In this document: positions 17,499-26,164 of the stretch, piece by piece
Numbering within the stretch: the stretch's first letter is position 1
Layout: the number at the start of each line of letters is the position of its first letter
NCBI GenBank assembly: GCA_023251075.1
Contig: JAHEZM010000021.1
Span: 1 to 57,331, forward strand
Origin: Flavobacteriales bacterium
Lineage (GTDB): Bacteria; Bacteroidota; Bacteroidia; Flavobacteriales_C; GCA-002722245
DNA length: 57,331 bases
Direction: 5' to 3'
The notes under the pieces: model-generated
Told to the model about the DNA's origin: nothing
The model's input: the letters and a program-made list of their open reading frames with translations, nothing else
The model's database searches: none
Made by a program: the position numbers and the translations under genes

Positions 17499-17518
17499 TT
17501 CTTTCGTTTAACCATCAA

Positions 17519-20341
17519 CTACAACTTATTCAAAAATTCATTGATGGCTCCCGTTTCGGTGAGTCCGAATTTTTCTTTCAAACGATACTTTCTTTTTTCA
17601 ACTCCACTTAAAGATATATTGAGCAAGTCGGCAATCTCTTTATTCGATTTCCCCATTTTAATATAAGAGCACATCAATAAAGTGGACTCATTCATTCTTG
17701 GATCGAATTCTTTTAGTTTTTGAAAGAAGTTATTATTATCCTGATCGAAATGAATTTGAAATTTCTGCCAGCTTTCCTCTTCCCTATCATCCATACTAAC
17801 ATTACGAATAAGAGAACGCAATTCGGCTTGTTGATTATCGTCTTTTATTTTTCGTGAAAATTGATTGAACTGATCTTTTAAATCAGAGAGGAATTGTTTT
17901 TTCTGCGCAAAGTGCAAAGCCATAAAACCCATCTCTTCATTTTTTTTGTGCAACTCTATCGCTAACAATTCCGCTTTATGCATAGACTCACTTTTCTGTA
18001 AATCCTTCAATCTTTTTTCTTCTAAAAGATGTGCTTGTCTTTCTAAACGCTGACGCATATTTTTTCTAACAAACACTATTACAGCAACAAGTATCAACAA
18101 ATAAAAAAAGTAGGCAACCCAAGAGCGATACCAAGGTGCCGATACCGAAAAATAACTTAGTACAGCTTTATTTTCTCTACCATTAATATTCACCCAAACT
18201 TTAAAAACATAATCACCTTCACGAAGGTTGGTGTATTCTTTAAAAGAGTTTAGCGAGGCATCTTTAAATAAAATCTCTCCATCATCATCCAATAATTCGG
18301 TGTGGTATAAAACATTATTGTGGTAGGAACCAAAGTAGGGTAATGAAAAATGAAAGGCCACACTATTTTGAAAATAAGAAAGTCGTAAAGGAATATTTTT
18401 ACCCATTAGCAAAACAGAGTCTTCTTCGGCCTCTATCGCGAACACCTTTCTTATTAAACAAGTGGGCAGTAATTCTTCCTCTTGTCGGTTACTATAATAA
18501 ACTGCAAAACCTTGCTGCGTAGCAATTAAATAAACATCGGTATTCACCTTATAAATAAATTCAGCACTTCCCACCAATTTATCTTTTAAGGTAGCCGGTG
18601 AAGATTTTTTTACTTTGTATTTTCCATTTACCAATTCAATAAAAACAGGGCGTTCATCGCGAATAAAATACAACTCATCCAACGAGCCCTCAATAAAACG
18701 TAAACGAGTGATTAGCTCTTTAACCTCACTAAACTGTTCATCTTTTATAAGCTCATCTTTACCATTTAAAACATATACCCCACCATCAGAACTGATTTTT
18801 ATTTTACCCTTTACTTTAACAATATCATTGAAATAATCGGCTGCATATTTGTACTTTTCCACATAATTCTCCACCGATAAAACCTTTCGGAAATCTTTAT
18901 CTATTTTTATTTTAAACAAACCCGATATACCTTGTACTAACCACAGTACTCCATGCTCATCAAATTCAAACATACGGGCCGATTCTTTAAATCCCTGTAA
19001 AGTATTTCTATACACCCAATGTCCTTTACGATAAGCATAGATTCGAAAATCATGGTAAGTTCCGCAAATGATTAAAGTATCATTGCCCGGTATTTTTTTT
19101 AAATTCCAAACACTAGCCCAATCGTTTTTAGAAATTAGTCTGGCTGAACTTCCGTTTACTTCATAAAACTCGGCAATATCGGCACACAACAATTTGTCCT
19201 TCATCAGTTTCATATCGTAATTCACCCTGCCTATTCCTTCCACCGAAGAAAAATATTGGTCTTTATTTTTTAACCATGAAGGCATAAAATATAAACCTTG
19301 TGAAGTTCCTAAATAAAGGGTGTCACCTTTTAACTGTGCGGAATACCCCATCCCATCTACACCTTGAATATCGTTTAAATAAGCAATGGCCGAATTGATT
19401 TTAAGCAAGGAAATACCATTGTTCATAGCAGCCCAAACATTGCCCTTTTTGTCTTCATACAAAAAGTTTACATTATTGCTTGCCAATCCTTTTTTCTTGT
19501 TGAAGGTTTTTACAATATTTCCGTTCATATCACTCAACAGAACACCTTGTTCTGTTGCTAAGGCAAACAATCCATTTTTCAATTTAATCGCGTGATAAAT
19601 ACTTAACTCAACAGCATTTCCATTCTGATAAAAAGAGTGTGTAGAAAATACTCCGTTTTCAAATACAGTAATAGAGTGGCTTTCAATTAAAGTATATTTA
19701 TTATTACCCTCCGTAAAAGCGCTCACCACCCAATGCGACTCAGGTACCATCGATGCATTAATATATATTGCTTTCCCATTTACTATTTTACCTAAACCTT
19801 TAAAATTGTCGAAAAACACCAACTCATCAGCTATTTTTCCAAGAAAAGAAAACACACCCGATTTTCCATTTTTCTGAGAAGGTAAAATGGTAGTAATTGA
19901 TTTTCCATCATATATATAGATAGCACTTTGTGCACAGTAGTAAACCTTGTCTCCAAAAACAGCAACATGATAAATTTTAGGAAAAATAAGATCCTTGCTT
20001 TTCACTTTTTCTTTGAGTGACACAAAAAAAGTTTTTCCTTTTTCATCCTTATCCAGATAACCCAGATCAGAAAAAAGACCGACATACACTGTTCCTTTTT
20101 TATCGCTTGCAAAGGCGCACGGACTAACATGATTATTTGTAGGTATAGATCGCCAATTCATACCATCAAATTCTAAAATAGAATAAGCATTGGCAAAAAG
20201 CATAACCCCAGAAGTATCTTCAGTGATGGAAAAATTAAGTGAATGCCCAGGGTAATCATCGGTAGAATAGTTGGTGATTTCGGGTAAGGCACCCAAAACT
20301 ACCATAGGAATTACAAATAATAAAAGGAATAAATTTCTCAT
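17519..20341 (-). CDS. Membrane-bound sensor with Reg_prop propeller, Y_Y_Y domain and LuxR-type HTH
   Basis: 940-aa one-component regulator. Order: signal peptide (RNLFLLLFVIPMVVLG), a large periplasmic beta-propeller with Reg_prop-like repeats (NNVNFLYEDKKGNVWAAMNN is the clearest), a Y_Y_Y-type domain at about 655-735, a transmembrane helix at about 740-760 (WVAYFFYLLILVAVIVFVRK), a coiled coil (about 765-830) and a C-terminal LuxR-like HTH at about 879-940 (SNKEIADLLNISLSGVEKRK). There is no histidine kinase, receiver or phosphotransfer domain, so signal passes from propeller to HTH across the membrane. It is divergent from the giant T9SS type B gene and convergent with the TonB receptor, both plausible targets. 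Confidence 0.88.
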   Translation of the reverse strand: MRNLFLLLFVIPMVVLGALPEITNYSTDDYPGHSLNFSITEDTSGVMLFANAYSILEFDGMNWRSIPTNNHVSPCAFASDKKGTVYVGLFSDLGYLDKDEKGKTFFVSLKEKVKSKDLIFPKIYHVAVFGDKVYYCAQSAIYIYDGKSITTILPSQKNGKSGVFSFLGKIADELVFFDNFKGLGKIVNGKAIYINASMVPESHWVVSAFTEGNNKYTLIESHSITVFENGVFSTHSFYQNGNAVELSIYHAIKLKNGLFALATEQGVLLSDMNGNIVKTFNKKKGLASNNVNFLYEDKKGNVWAAMNNGISLLKINSAIAYLNDIQGVDGMGYSAQLKGDTLYLGTSQGLYFMPSWLKNKDQYFSSVEGIGRVNYDMKLMKDKLLCADIAEFYEVNGSSARLISKNDWASVWNLKKIPGNDTLIICGTYHDFRIYAYRKGHWVYRNTLQGFKESARMFEFDEHGVLWLVQGISGLFKIKIDKDFRKVLSVENYVEKYKYAADYFNDIVKVKGKIKISSDGGVYVLNGKDELIKDEQFSEVKELITRLRFIEGSLDELYFIRDERPVFIELVNGKYKVKKSSPATLKDKLVGSAEFIYKVNTDVYLIATQQGFAVYYSNRQEEELLPTCLIRKVFAIEAEEDSVLLMGKNIPLRLSYFQNSVAFHFSLPYFGSYHNNVLYHTELLDDDGEILFKDASLNSFKEYTNLREGDYVFKVWVNINGRENKAVLSYFSVSAPWYRSWVAYFFYLLILVAVIVFVRKNMRQRLERQAHLLEEKRLKDLQKSESMHKAELLAIELHKKNEEMGFMALHFAQKKQFLSDLKDQFNQFSRKIKDDNQQAELRSLIRNVSMDDREEESWQKFQIHFDQDNNNFFQKLKEFDPRMNESTLLMCSYIKMGKSNKEIADLLNISLSGVEKRKYRLKEKFGLTETGAINEFLNKL

Positions 20342-20351
20342 AACACTTTAC

Positions 20352-20359
20352 CCAATATA
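20352..20359 (-). promoter_or_regulatory. Candidate -7 box of the sensor/regulator gene
   Basis: On the minus strand TATATTGG lies 10 nt before ATG 20341. It deviates from TAnnTTTG at one position. The same octamer occurs before the expansin gene (37359-37366), which slightly supports use. Confidence 0.35.
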
Positions 20360-20365
20360 ACTAAA

Positions 20366-20446
20366 TTACTTATCGATGTAAACAAGCTCTTCGTCAAACT
20401 CTGATATTAATTCATCAGAACACGAAACAACAATTTTTTTCTTCAT
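20366..20446 (-). CDS. Possible small ORF upstream of the regulator
   Basis: 26-codon frame MKKKIVVSCSDELISEFDEE and on, ATG at 20446, TAA at 20366-20368, ending 25 bp before the regulator ATG on the same strand. The initiator is preceded by an A-rich stretch. It is too short to judge by composition alone; it could be a leader peptide or chance. Confidence 0.25.
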   Translation of the reverse strand: MKKKIVVSCSDELISEFDEELVYIDK

Positions 20447-20465
20447 TTTCAAATTAAAAAGACAA

Positions 20466-20515
20466 GTAGTTATTTTCTCAAAAATTTGATATTCAGATAT
20501 ATAAAAAATAACTAC
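20466..20515. promoter_or_regulatory. 10-bp inverted repeat, operator candidate
   Basis: GTAGTTATTT (20466-20475) and its exact complement AAATAACTAC (20506-20515) are separated by 30 bp of AT-rich DNA between the divergent regulator and surface-protein genes. Spacing of one arm start to the other is 40 bp, close to four helical turns, which suits a dimeric DNA-binding protein, but no binding data exist. Confidence 0.3.
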
Positions 20516-20622
20516 GGTGTTTGTCCAGTGCTAAAATCAAATCTATTGACGAGTCTGTCCGGCAAAAAATGAATCAAAGCTTATTTCCTGAAATAGTTTT
20601 ACCTCACAACAAAAAAACAACT

Positions 20623-20667
20623 ATGAAAAAACTATTATTCATTTTGAACCTTTTTAGTGCATACTGA
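20623..20667 (+). pseudogene. Signal-peptide-like remnant or upstream ORF
   Basis: ATG at 20623 opens MKKLLFILNLFSAY and stops at TGA 20665-20667. It has the basic start and hydrophobic core of a signal peptide but is cut off where a mature protein should follow, and no frame downstream resumes one. It may be the remnant of a lost secreted-protein gene or a short uORF in the leader of the surface-protein gene. A -7-like box TAGTTTTA lies 21 nt upstream. Confidence 0.35.
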
Positions 20668-20787
20668 TGAATTTAAGTACAGAAACAGAAAGTACTTATT
20701 TGAATATTATACATCGCTAAAAATTTTATTAGTCGTTCTTCTCGGTAGTTAACAAGTAGTAAAAGGTAAATTTTCCCAATTTATCAA

Positions 20788-20814
20788 TGCTCCGTTTGGT
20801 TCTCAAACGGAGCA
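20788..20814 (+). terminator. Perfect 11-bp hairpin in the surface-protein leader
   Basis: TGCTCCGTTTG (20788-20798) pairs exactly with CAAACGGAGCA (20804-20814) around a 5-base loop. It is not followed by a clear U-run (CTCTATCTG), so it may be a structured leader element rather than a terminator. Confidence 0.45.
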
Positions 20815-20911
20815 CTCTATCTGTACTATCGATATAAAAAACTATTAACACTACGGCACTACTTTAACCCTAGTTCACAACAGGAATACTCCCTAAAGTA
20901 AGCTGTTGTTC

Positions 20912-20940
20912 AACCCCACTCCCGAGAAGCGAGTGGGGTT
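20912..20940 (+). terminator. GC-rich hairpin before the T9SS type B gene (terminator/attenuator)
   Basis: AACCCCACTC (20912-20921) pairs perfectly with GAGTGGGGTT (20931-20940), loop of 9, then TTTCTT if counted from the arm end. It resembles an intrinsic terminator and lies 33 bp before the first possible start codon of the surface-protein gene, so it may terminate an upstream leader transcript or attenuate the gene. Confidence 0.55.
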
Positions 20941-21014
20941 TCTTAAAAAAGTAAGTTTAAAAATGTAAAACAATGAAAAGTAATTTTTCCACCTTAACCA
21001 CAAAAAAATACTGC

Positions 21015-24000
21015 ATGAAAAAAGCAATGCTTTGCATCGCGGTGGGTTTTTTATACTCTTTCTTAAATACATTGCATGCGCAAGGTTGCGCATCAACCTC
21101 CAGAAACCCTTGGCAATGGCCCGGTCAACGCAATTGGGTGGTAGCAACAAATATGTATACCGGACAAATTGTAAATACACAAACTAATGCCGCTACCGAT
21201 ATTGGTGATGCATGGAATCCTGTTGCTGCTTATGAAGGCTGCGCTACAATAAGCAACGATCAAGGAAATCTCCTCTTCTTTTCTACAGGAAGAAGTATTC
21301 AACGACCTGATGCAACTACTATTTACAGCGGACTTCTTCAGGGAAATGAAAATGGTAGTGTAGGTAATAAAGGAAGTGCTTCGCAAGGTATTATTGCAAT
21401 AAAACATCCACTTACTCCCGACCGATATTATTTTTTCACTACAGATGATGCTTTAAGTGGTACAGCGGGTTTTAACTATGCAATTATTGGTACCAATGGA
21501 AGCTTGATTCAAAACAGTACACGCTTGGGAAATTACAGAACTACCGAAGGTGTATCTGCTACTTTTCATAATAATGGAATTGATATTTGGGTGGCCGTTT
21601 GCGAGTCGGGTTCGGGCAATATCAGAACTTATCTTATTACCTGCGCAGGAGTAAATGCTGCTTCTGTAACTTCCAATGTAGGTATTGCCGCAACAGGCGA
21701 TGAAGAAAGAGGTGGTATTGCTTTTTCATGGGATGGAACTAAACTCGCTTCCGGATTTGGGAATACTTCAGGTGCCGATAGAGTTCGCGTGTATAATTTC
21801 AACAACACAACCGGTGCTCTCACCTTTTCAAATGGTATTGGAAATCCGATGTCGAACAATGGTGAGTTTGCTTATGATATTACTTTTTCTCCTGATAATT
21901 CTCGTGTTTTAGTTTCTACCAATCAAGGTACTGTGTACTCATTGAATGCTACAAATGGCTCAGGGAATATAGTATCTGCAGGGGCTGGAAGTCACTCGGC
22001 AATTGAAATTGGTGCCAGCGGAAATTTATATCGCGCCACTTTAGGTTCTCCTTTACAACGCTTAACCGGAAATTTAAATACGGGTGCAGCATTAACAGGA
22101 GTGAACGTTAATGGAACATCTTGTTCAAGAGGATTGAATACTATGTTTATACCTCCCACTGAAGAACCCGACATACAAGAAGTTGGTCCGTTTTGCAACA
22201 CCGATCCAGCAGTAAATTTAAACACCACTTGGATATGCAGCGGATTAAATGCAGAAGATGCAACGAATTATCCTAATGCTTATTCGGGACCAGGAATTAC
22301 CAATGCAGGAACCGGACAATTCAATCCTGCTACGGCAGGTGCCGGAACACATCGAATTATTTTCAAGAGATGTAATGTGGATGATACCATTTTTATTACT
22401 GTAAATCTTTGTCAGGCTTGTCCTGATACTACTCTTCAAAATGGCGGACCAATTTGCGCGGGAGCTACATTGAATCTTAACACCATGAAAATAACCACTG
22501 CTGCTGGAACATGGACTATTTCTAACGCTCCGGCAGGAACTCCAGCAACTATTACAGGTACTACTTTTACAACTACTGTGAATACAACTCCGGGAAATTA
22601 TACCGTGCGTTATACTTTAAATCCTGATCCGGGAGGAACATGTCCGAAATTCGCAGAAAGAATCATTCGCGTGAATGCTTTACCTATAGTCACCATGGCG
22701 AACAAAAGTGTGTGCACAGGAAATACTACCACTTTCAATGCAGGAAATTTTTCTACTTATGCATGGACCGGACCGAATAATTTTACTTCTACAGCAAATC
22801 CAATTACAGCTGCCAATGCCGGAACATATAACGTAACAGTAACCAACACCAATGGTTGTCAGGGAACAGGAAGTGCTACACTTACTGTAAATGCTTTGCC
22901 TACTCCTACTTTAACCAATCAAAGCTCTTGTCCGGGTGGTAATGCCACATTCAACGCTGGAAATTTTTCTTCCTACGCATGGACTGGGCCGAGCGGATAT
23001 ACCAGTACTCAGAATCCAATTACCGTTAACAACGCAGGAACTTACAGTGTAACTGTAACCGATGCCAATGGATGTACAGGAAGTACTAGTGCTACTTATA
23101 ACATCAATACCCAAATTACTTTCACAGTAGCAAATCAAACGATTTGTGCAGGAGCATCAACTACTTTCAATGCAGGTAATTATTCTACTTATTCATGGAC
23201 AGGGCCGAATGGATTTACCTCTGTTCAAAATCCTATTACAGTTAATAATGCCGGAACTTACAATATAAGTGTTACCGATGCTAATGGATGTTCGGGCACA
23301 GCAAACACAATACTTTCTGTGAATGCCTCACCAGTGGTAATTATCGCTAATCAATCGGTTTGCACAGGAGCATCAGCTACTTTCAATGCAGGGAATTTTA
23401 CCACTTATTCATGGACGGGACCAAATGGATTTACTTCTACTCAAAATCCTATTAACACTAACAATGGAGGAACATATAATGTAAATGTTACCGATGCTAA
23501 TGGATGCAATGGAACAGGAAGCGCTACCCTTACTATTAATGCATTACCGGTAGTAACATTAAATAATCAAAGTGCTTGTAGTGGTGGAAGTGCTACTTTT
23601 AATGCAGGTAATTTTGCCTCGTATATATGGGACGGACCGAATGCATTTACTTCTACCCAAAACCCTATTATAACTACCAACGCAGGAACATATTCTGTAA
23701 ATGTTGTTGATGCTAATGGTTGTCAGGGTTCAGGTTCTGCTGATTTTACAATCACTACACAAGTAACCATTACTATTGCCAATCAAACCATTTGTGCCGA
23801 TACCAATGCCAGTTTCAACGCAGGTAATTATGCTTCTTATGCGTGGACAGGTCCTAACGGATTTACCTCTACTCAAAATCCTATAACGGTGAATGAAAGT
23901 GGAACATATTCTGTAAATATTATTGACAATAACAACTGTACGGGAAGCGGCAGCGCCACGCTTACAGTAAATGCTTTGCCTACACCAAACATTAATGACG

Positions 24001-25121
24001 CGGCTATATGTAAAGATAAAAGCCATGTCTTCGACGCAGGAAATTATGCTACTTATATTTGGAGCAGTGGTGAAAGTACCAGAACTGTTGAGAAAAATTC
24101 TGCGGGCATTTATTCAGTAACTGTTACCGATCAGAATGGCTGCAGCAATAGCGATGATGCTGAACTTGTAGTAAACAGCAATCCTGTTATAAATATTGGC
24201 GATGATATACGCGCTTGTGAAGGAACCTCATTTGTTATTGACGCAGGCCCTAACGGAACAATTTATCAATGGAGTAATGGCGACAATACACAAAGCATCA
24301 GCATTAGTCAAAGTGGAAATTATTCTGTAGTGGTAAGCGACATAAACGGCTGTAAAGGCAGAGATGAAATGATAGCTGAATTTATTCAACAACCTACCAT
24401 TGATTTAGGCAATGATATTGATTTATGTCCGGGTGGATCAGCACAAATCACTGCTCATTATACTCCATCAGGTGCAGATGTTATTTGGAGCACTAAAGTA
24501 ATAGCGCCATTCATCGTTGTAAATACAACACAAACTGTAGTAGCAACAGCAGTGAATGACGACTTTTGTTTTGCGGTTGATTCCATTGAAGTAGTTGTAC
24601 ATGAAAATCCTATTATAGAAAACATACATGACACTACTGTTTGCTTTTTGCAATTGCCGGAAGGATTAAATATTGATGCTGGTAACAACGGAGTTTACTA
24701 TCAGTGGAATAACGGATTGAATGGCCAAAGCATTAACATTAATAAAGGAGGAACCTATTCAGTAGAGGTAATCAGTGATTTCGAATGTAGATCTACTGAT
24801 TCTGTTGTGATCACAGAAGATTGTCCTTCCTCTATTTTTATTCCGAATGCTTTGAGTCCAAACGATGACGGACTAAATGATGTATTTACTATAAAAGGAG
24901 AAAATATTTACGACTATGAATTGTGGGTTTTCGACAGATGGGGAGAAATGATTTTTTATTCTGCCGACATGAATAATTCATGGAATGGAAAAAAATTCAA
25001 CAACATGCGTGAAGCACAAATAGATGTATATGTGTGGAAGGTGAATTACAAAACATGGGCCGACAGATATTATAAAAATAAGATTCAAGAAAAGGTAGGT
25101 ACAGTAACTATCATTAAATAA
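21015..25121 (+). CDS. Giant repetitive surface protein with T9SS type B (CHU_C) sorting domain
   Basis: 1368 aa from ATG 21015, chosen because a signal peptide begins there (KKAMLCIAVGFLYSFLNTLH, cut after AQ); the frame extends to an ATG at 20973 that adds 14 non-signal residues. Order: an N-terminal propeller-like domain (about residues 20-390) with GNLLFFSTGRSI and FSPDNSRVLVSTNQG, a linker, about ten Ig/PKD-like repeats of about 72 aa, then the gliding-motility-associated C-terminal domain (IFIPNALSPNDDGLNDVF, VFDRWGEMIF) that targets export by T9SS and surface attachment. Probably an adhesin or gliding-related surface fibre. The N-terminal domain is shared with the protein at 46403-49039. 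Confidence 0.9.
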   Translation: MKKAMLCIAVGFLYSFLNTLHAQGCASTSRNPWQWPGQRNWVVATNMYTGQIVNTQTNAATDIGDAWNPVAAYEGCATISNDQGNLLFFSTGRSIQRPDATTIYSGLLQGNENGSVGNKGSASQGIIAIKHPLTPDRYYFFTTDDALSGTAGFNYAIIGTNGSLIQNSTRLGNYRTTEGVSATFHNNGIDIWVAVCESGSGNIRTYLITCAGVNAASVTSNVGIAATGDEERGGIAFSWDGTKLASGFGNTSGADRVRVYNFNNTTGALTFSNGIGNPMSNNGEFAYDITFSPDNSRVLVSTNQGTVYSLNATNGSGNIVSAGAGSHSAIEIGASGNLYRATLGSPLQRLTGNLNTGAALTGVNVNGTSCSRGLNTMFIPPTEEPDIQEVGPFCNTDPAVNLNTTWICSGLNAEDATNYPNAYSGPGITNAGTGQFNPATAGAGTHRIIFKRCNVDDTIFITVNLCQACPDTTLQNGGPICAGATLNLNTMKITTAAGTWTISNAPAGTPATITGTTFTTTVNTTPGNYTVRYTLNPDPGGTCPKFAERIIRVNALPIVTMANKSVCTGNTTTFNAGNFSTYAWTGPNNFTSTANPITAANAGTYNVTVTNTNGCQGTGSATLTVNALPTPTLTNQSSCPGGNATFNAGNFSSYAWTGPSGYTSTQNPITVNNAGTYSVTVTDANGCTGSTSATYNINTQITFTVANQTICAGASTTFNAGNYSTYSWTGPNGFTSVQNPITVNNAGTYNISVTDANGCSGTANTILSVNASPVVIIANQSVCTGASATFNAGNFTTYSWTGPNGFTSTQNPINTNNGGTYNVNVTDANGCNGTGSATLTINALPVVTLNNQSACSGGSATFNAGNFASYIWDGPNAFTSTQNPIITTNAGTYSVNVVDANGCQGSGSADFTITTQVTITIANQTICADTNASFNAGNYASYAWTGPNGFTSTQNPITVNESGTYSVNIIDNNNCTGSGSATLTVNALPTPNINDAAICKDKSHVFDAGNYATYIWSSGESTRTVEKNSAGIYSVTVTDQNGCSNSDDAELVVNSNPVINIGDDIRACEGTSFVIDAGPNGTIYQWSNGDNTQSISISQSGNYSVVVSDINGCKGRDEMIAEFIQQPTIDLGNDIDLCPGGSAQITAHYTPSGADVIWSTKVIAPFIVVNTTQTVVATAVNDDFCFAVDSIEVVVHENPIIENIHDTTVCFLQLPEGLNIDAGNNGVYYQWNNGLNGQSININKGGTYSVEVISDFECRSTDSVVITEDCPSSIFIPNALSPNDDGLNDVFTIKGENIYDYELWVFDRWGEMIFYSADMNNSWNGKKFNNMREAQIDVYVWKVNYKTWADRYYKNKIQEKVGTVTIIK
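22681..24827 (+). repeat. About ten tandem 216-bp in-frame repeats in the surface-protein gene
   Basis: Units begin near 22681, 22900, 23116, 23333, 23551, 23763, 23981, 24185, 24397 and 24610. Each encodes about 72 aa with the pattern (V/T)C.G..(A/T)FNAGN(F/Y).(S/T)Y.WTGP(N)GFTSTQNPI, then AGTYSVTVTDANGC. The first six are closely similar; units 7-10 diverge (WSSGE, WSNGD, WNNGL in place of WTGP), suggesting recent expansion at the N-terminal side of the array. Confidence 0.9.
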
Positions 25122-25142
25122 AAGTTTTCTATCCATAACTGC

Positions 25143-25180
25143 AAGAAGAGTAAGCTAACCCCAAGGTTTACTCTTCTTTT
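25143..25180 (+). terminator. Rho-independent terminator of the surface-protein gene
   Basis: AAGAAGAGTAA (25143-25153) pairs exactly with TTACTCTTCTT (25168-25178) and is followed by further T residues, 22 bp after the stop codon. Confidence 0.8.
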
Positions 25181-25312
25181 AATTCCAGCTGGTGAATGAT
25201 GTAAGCATCTTGGCAACTACACATTTCACTGATTTAACATTATTTATCTGCACAGTAATATCTTAATATTGTACTTTAACACACAGCGAAAATCACAATT
25301 AAAATACACACT

Positions 25313-26137
25313 GTGCAAAGAAACTGGTTTAAATTAATTCAAAAGGTATTCCTGTTGTTCTTAATTACTTTGGCATCTTCATGTACCATTAATAAGAAGC
25401 ATTATTCTGCCGGATACAATATTCAATTAAATAATTACGAGCAAAATATTTCGCAAAAAAATAGCTTGAATGAAATGAGAACAAAGAGGGATTTAGAAAA
25501 TAAAACGAACAGTATTACTATTTCTCATAAAAGAAATTACAACAGCTTTATTTCAAGCACAGAAAATAATTCAGTGGTATTTGTATGTGATACTATTGAA
25601 TTAAAAGGTGGATTCAAATTATATGGTCATATTATTGAAATCAACTCTAATACTATTAAATACAAAGATTGTGATGATCAAAGCAGCTCTGTAAAAGTGA
25701 TTGATAAAACAAGAGTGAGCGTGGTAGCTTTTGCTGGCGGAACCCGACAAGCAATTGCAAAAAGTAGTAGAAAAAAATATTCCTCTTATTCGTCCACTCC
25801 ATCATCATACACCACTATTTCTTCTACACCTTCAAGCAATTATTCTTCAGGGTATGGTACGATTAATTATCCTAGTGTTGAAACCGTAACACCCAATCCA
25901 TCGGCCGATACAACAATATCTTCTCCTTCATCAACATCAACCTATTCTTCGTCGCCCAGCTACAGTTCATCATCACCCAGCACTACACAATCTTCCGACT
26001 ATTCATCTTCTTCTTCCCCAAACAATGTTACAACAAGTGATGGTGAAAAGGTGTTAAAAGGATTTTTAAAAGCGGTTTGGTTTGTGGTTAAAATAATTTT
26101 AATAATAACTATGTTGGCCTTTTTATCAACGATTTAG
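25313..26137 (+). CDS. Ser/Thr-rich lipoprotein with C-terminal membrane segment
   Basis: 274-aa protein starting with GTG (no in-frame ATG precedes the signal). It has a lipoprotein signal peptide (VFLLFLITLASSC, lipid Cys at about 24), then a charged region. A small domain with CDTIELKGGFKLYGHIIEIN and NTIKYKDC resembles the Bacteroidota domain that usually reads as a kxGxexxakVxEixxxeIkYKkcD pattern. A low-complexity Ser/Thr/Pro/Tyr tract follows (about 145-240), and a hydrophobic helix ends the protein (FVVKIILIITMLAFL). A lipobox and a C-terminal helix together are unusual. Function unknown. Confidence 0.75.
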   Translation: MQRNWFKLIQKVFLLFLITLASSCTINKKHYSAGYNIQLNNYEQNISQKNSLNEMRTKRDLENKTNSITISHKRNYNSFISSTENNSVVFVCDTIELKGGFKLYGHIIEINSNTIKYKDCDDQSSSVKVIDKTRVSVVAFAGGTRQAIAKSSRKKYSSYSSTPSSYTTISSTPSSNYSSGYGTINYPSVETVTPNPSADTTISSPSSTSTYSSSPSYSSSSPSTTQSSDYSSSSSPNNVTTSDGEKVLKGFLKAVWFVVKIILIITMLAFLSTI

Positions 26138-26164
26138 AATCTTGAAGGAAAAGAAAAAAACATA

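Larger units (their letters stand above)
20342..20972. other. Regulator/surface-protein intergenic region with several structured elements
   Basis: This 631-bp gap holds no long gene. Going left to right I see: a -7 box for the regulator, a 26-codon minus-strand ORF, a 10-bp inverted repeat (20466-20475 with 20506-20515), a plus-strand -7-like box TAGTTTTA (20594-20601), a 14-codon signal-peptide-like ORF ended by a stop (20623-20667), a perfect 11-bp hairpin (20788-20814) and a perfect 10-bp hairpin (20912-20940). The plus-strand transcript of the next gene would therefore carry a leader of roughly 400 nt. Confidence 0.6.

Noticed and set aside
22681-24827. Regular about 216-bp repeats considered as a CRISPR-like or satellite array
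   Set aside because: Repeats are in frame, diverge at third positions and encode Ig-like domains of one protein; there are no short direct repeats with unique spacers.
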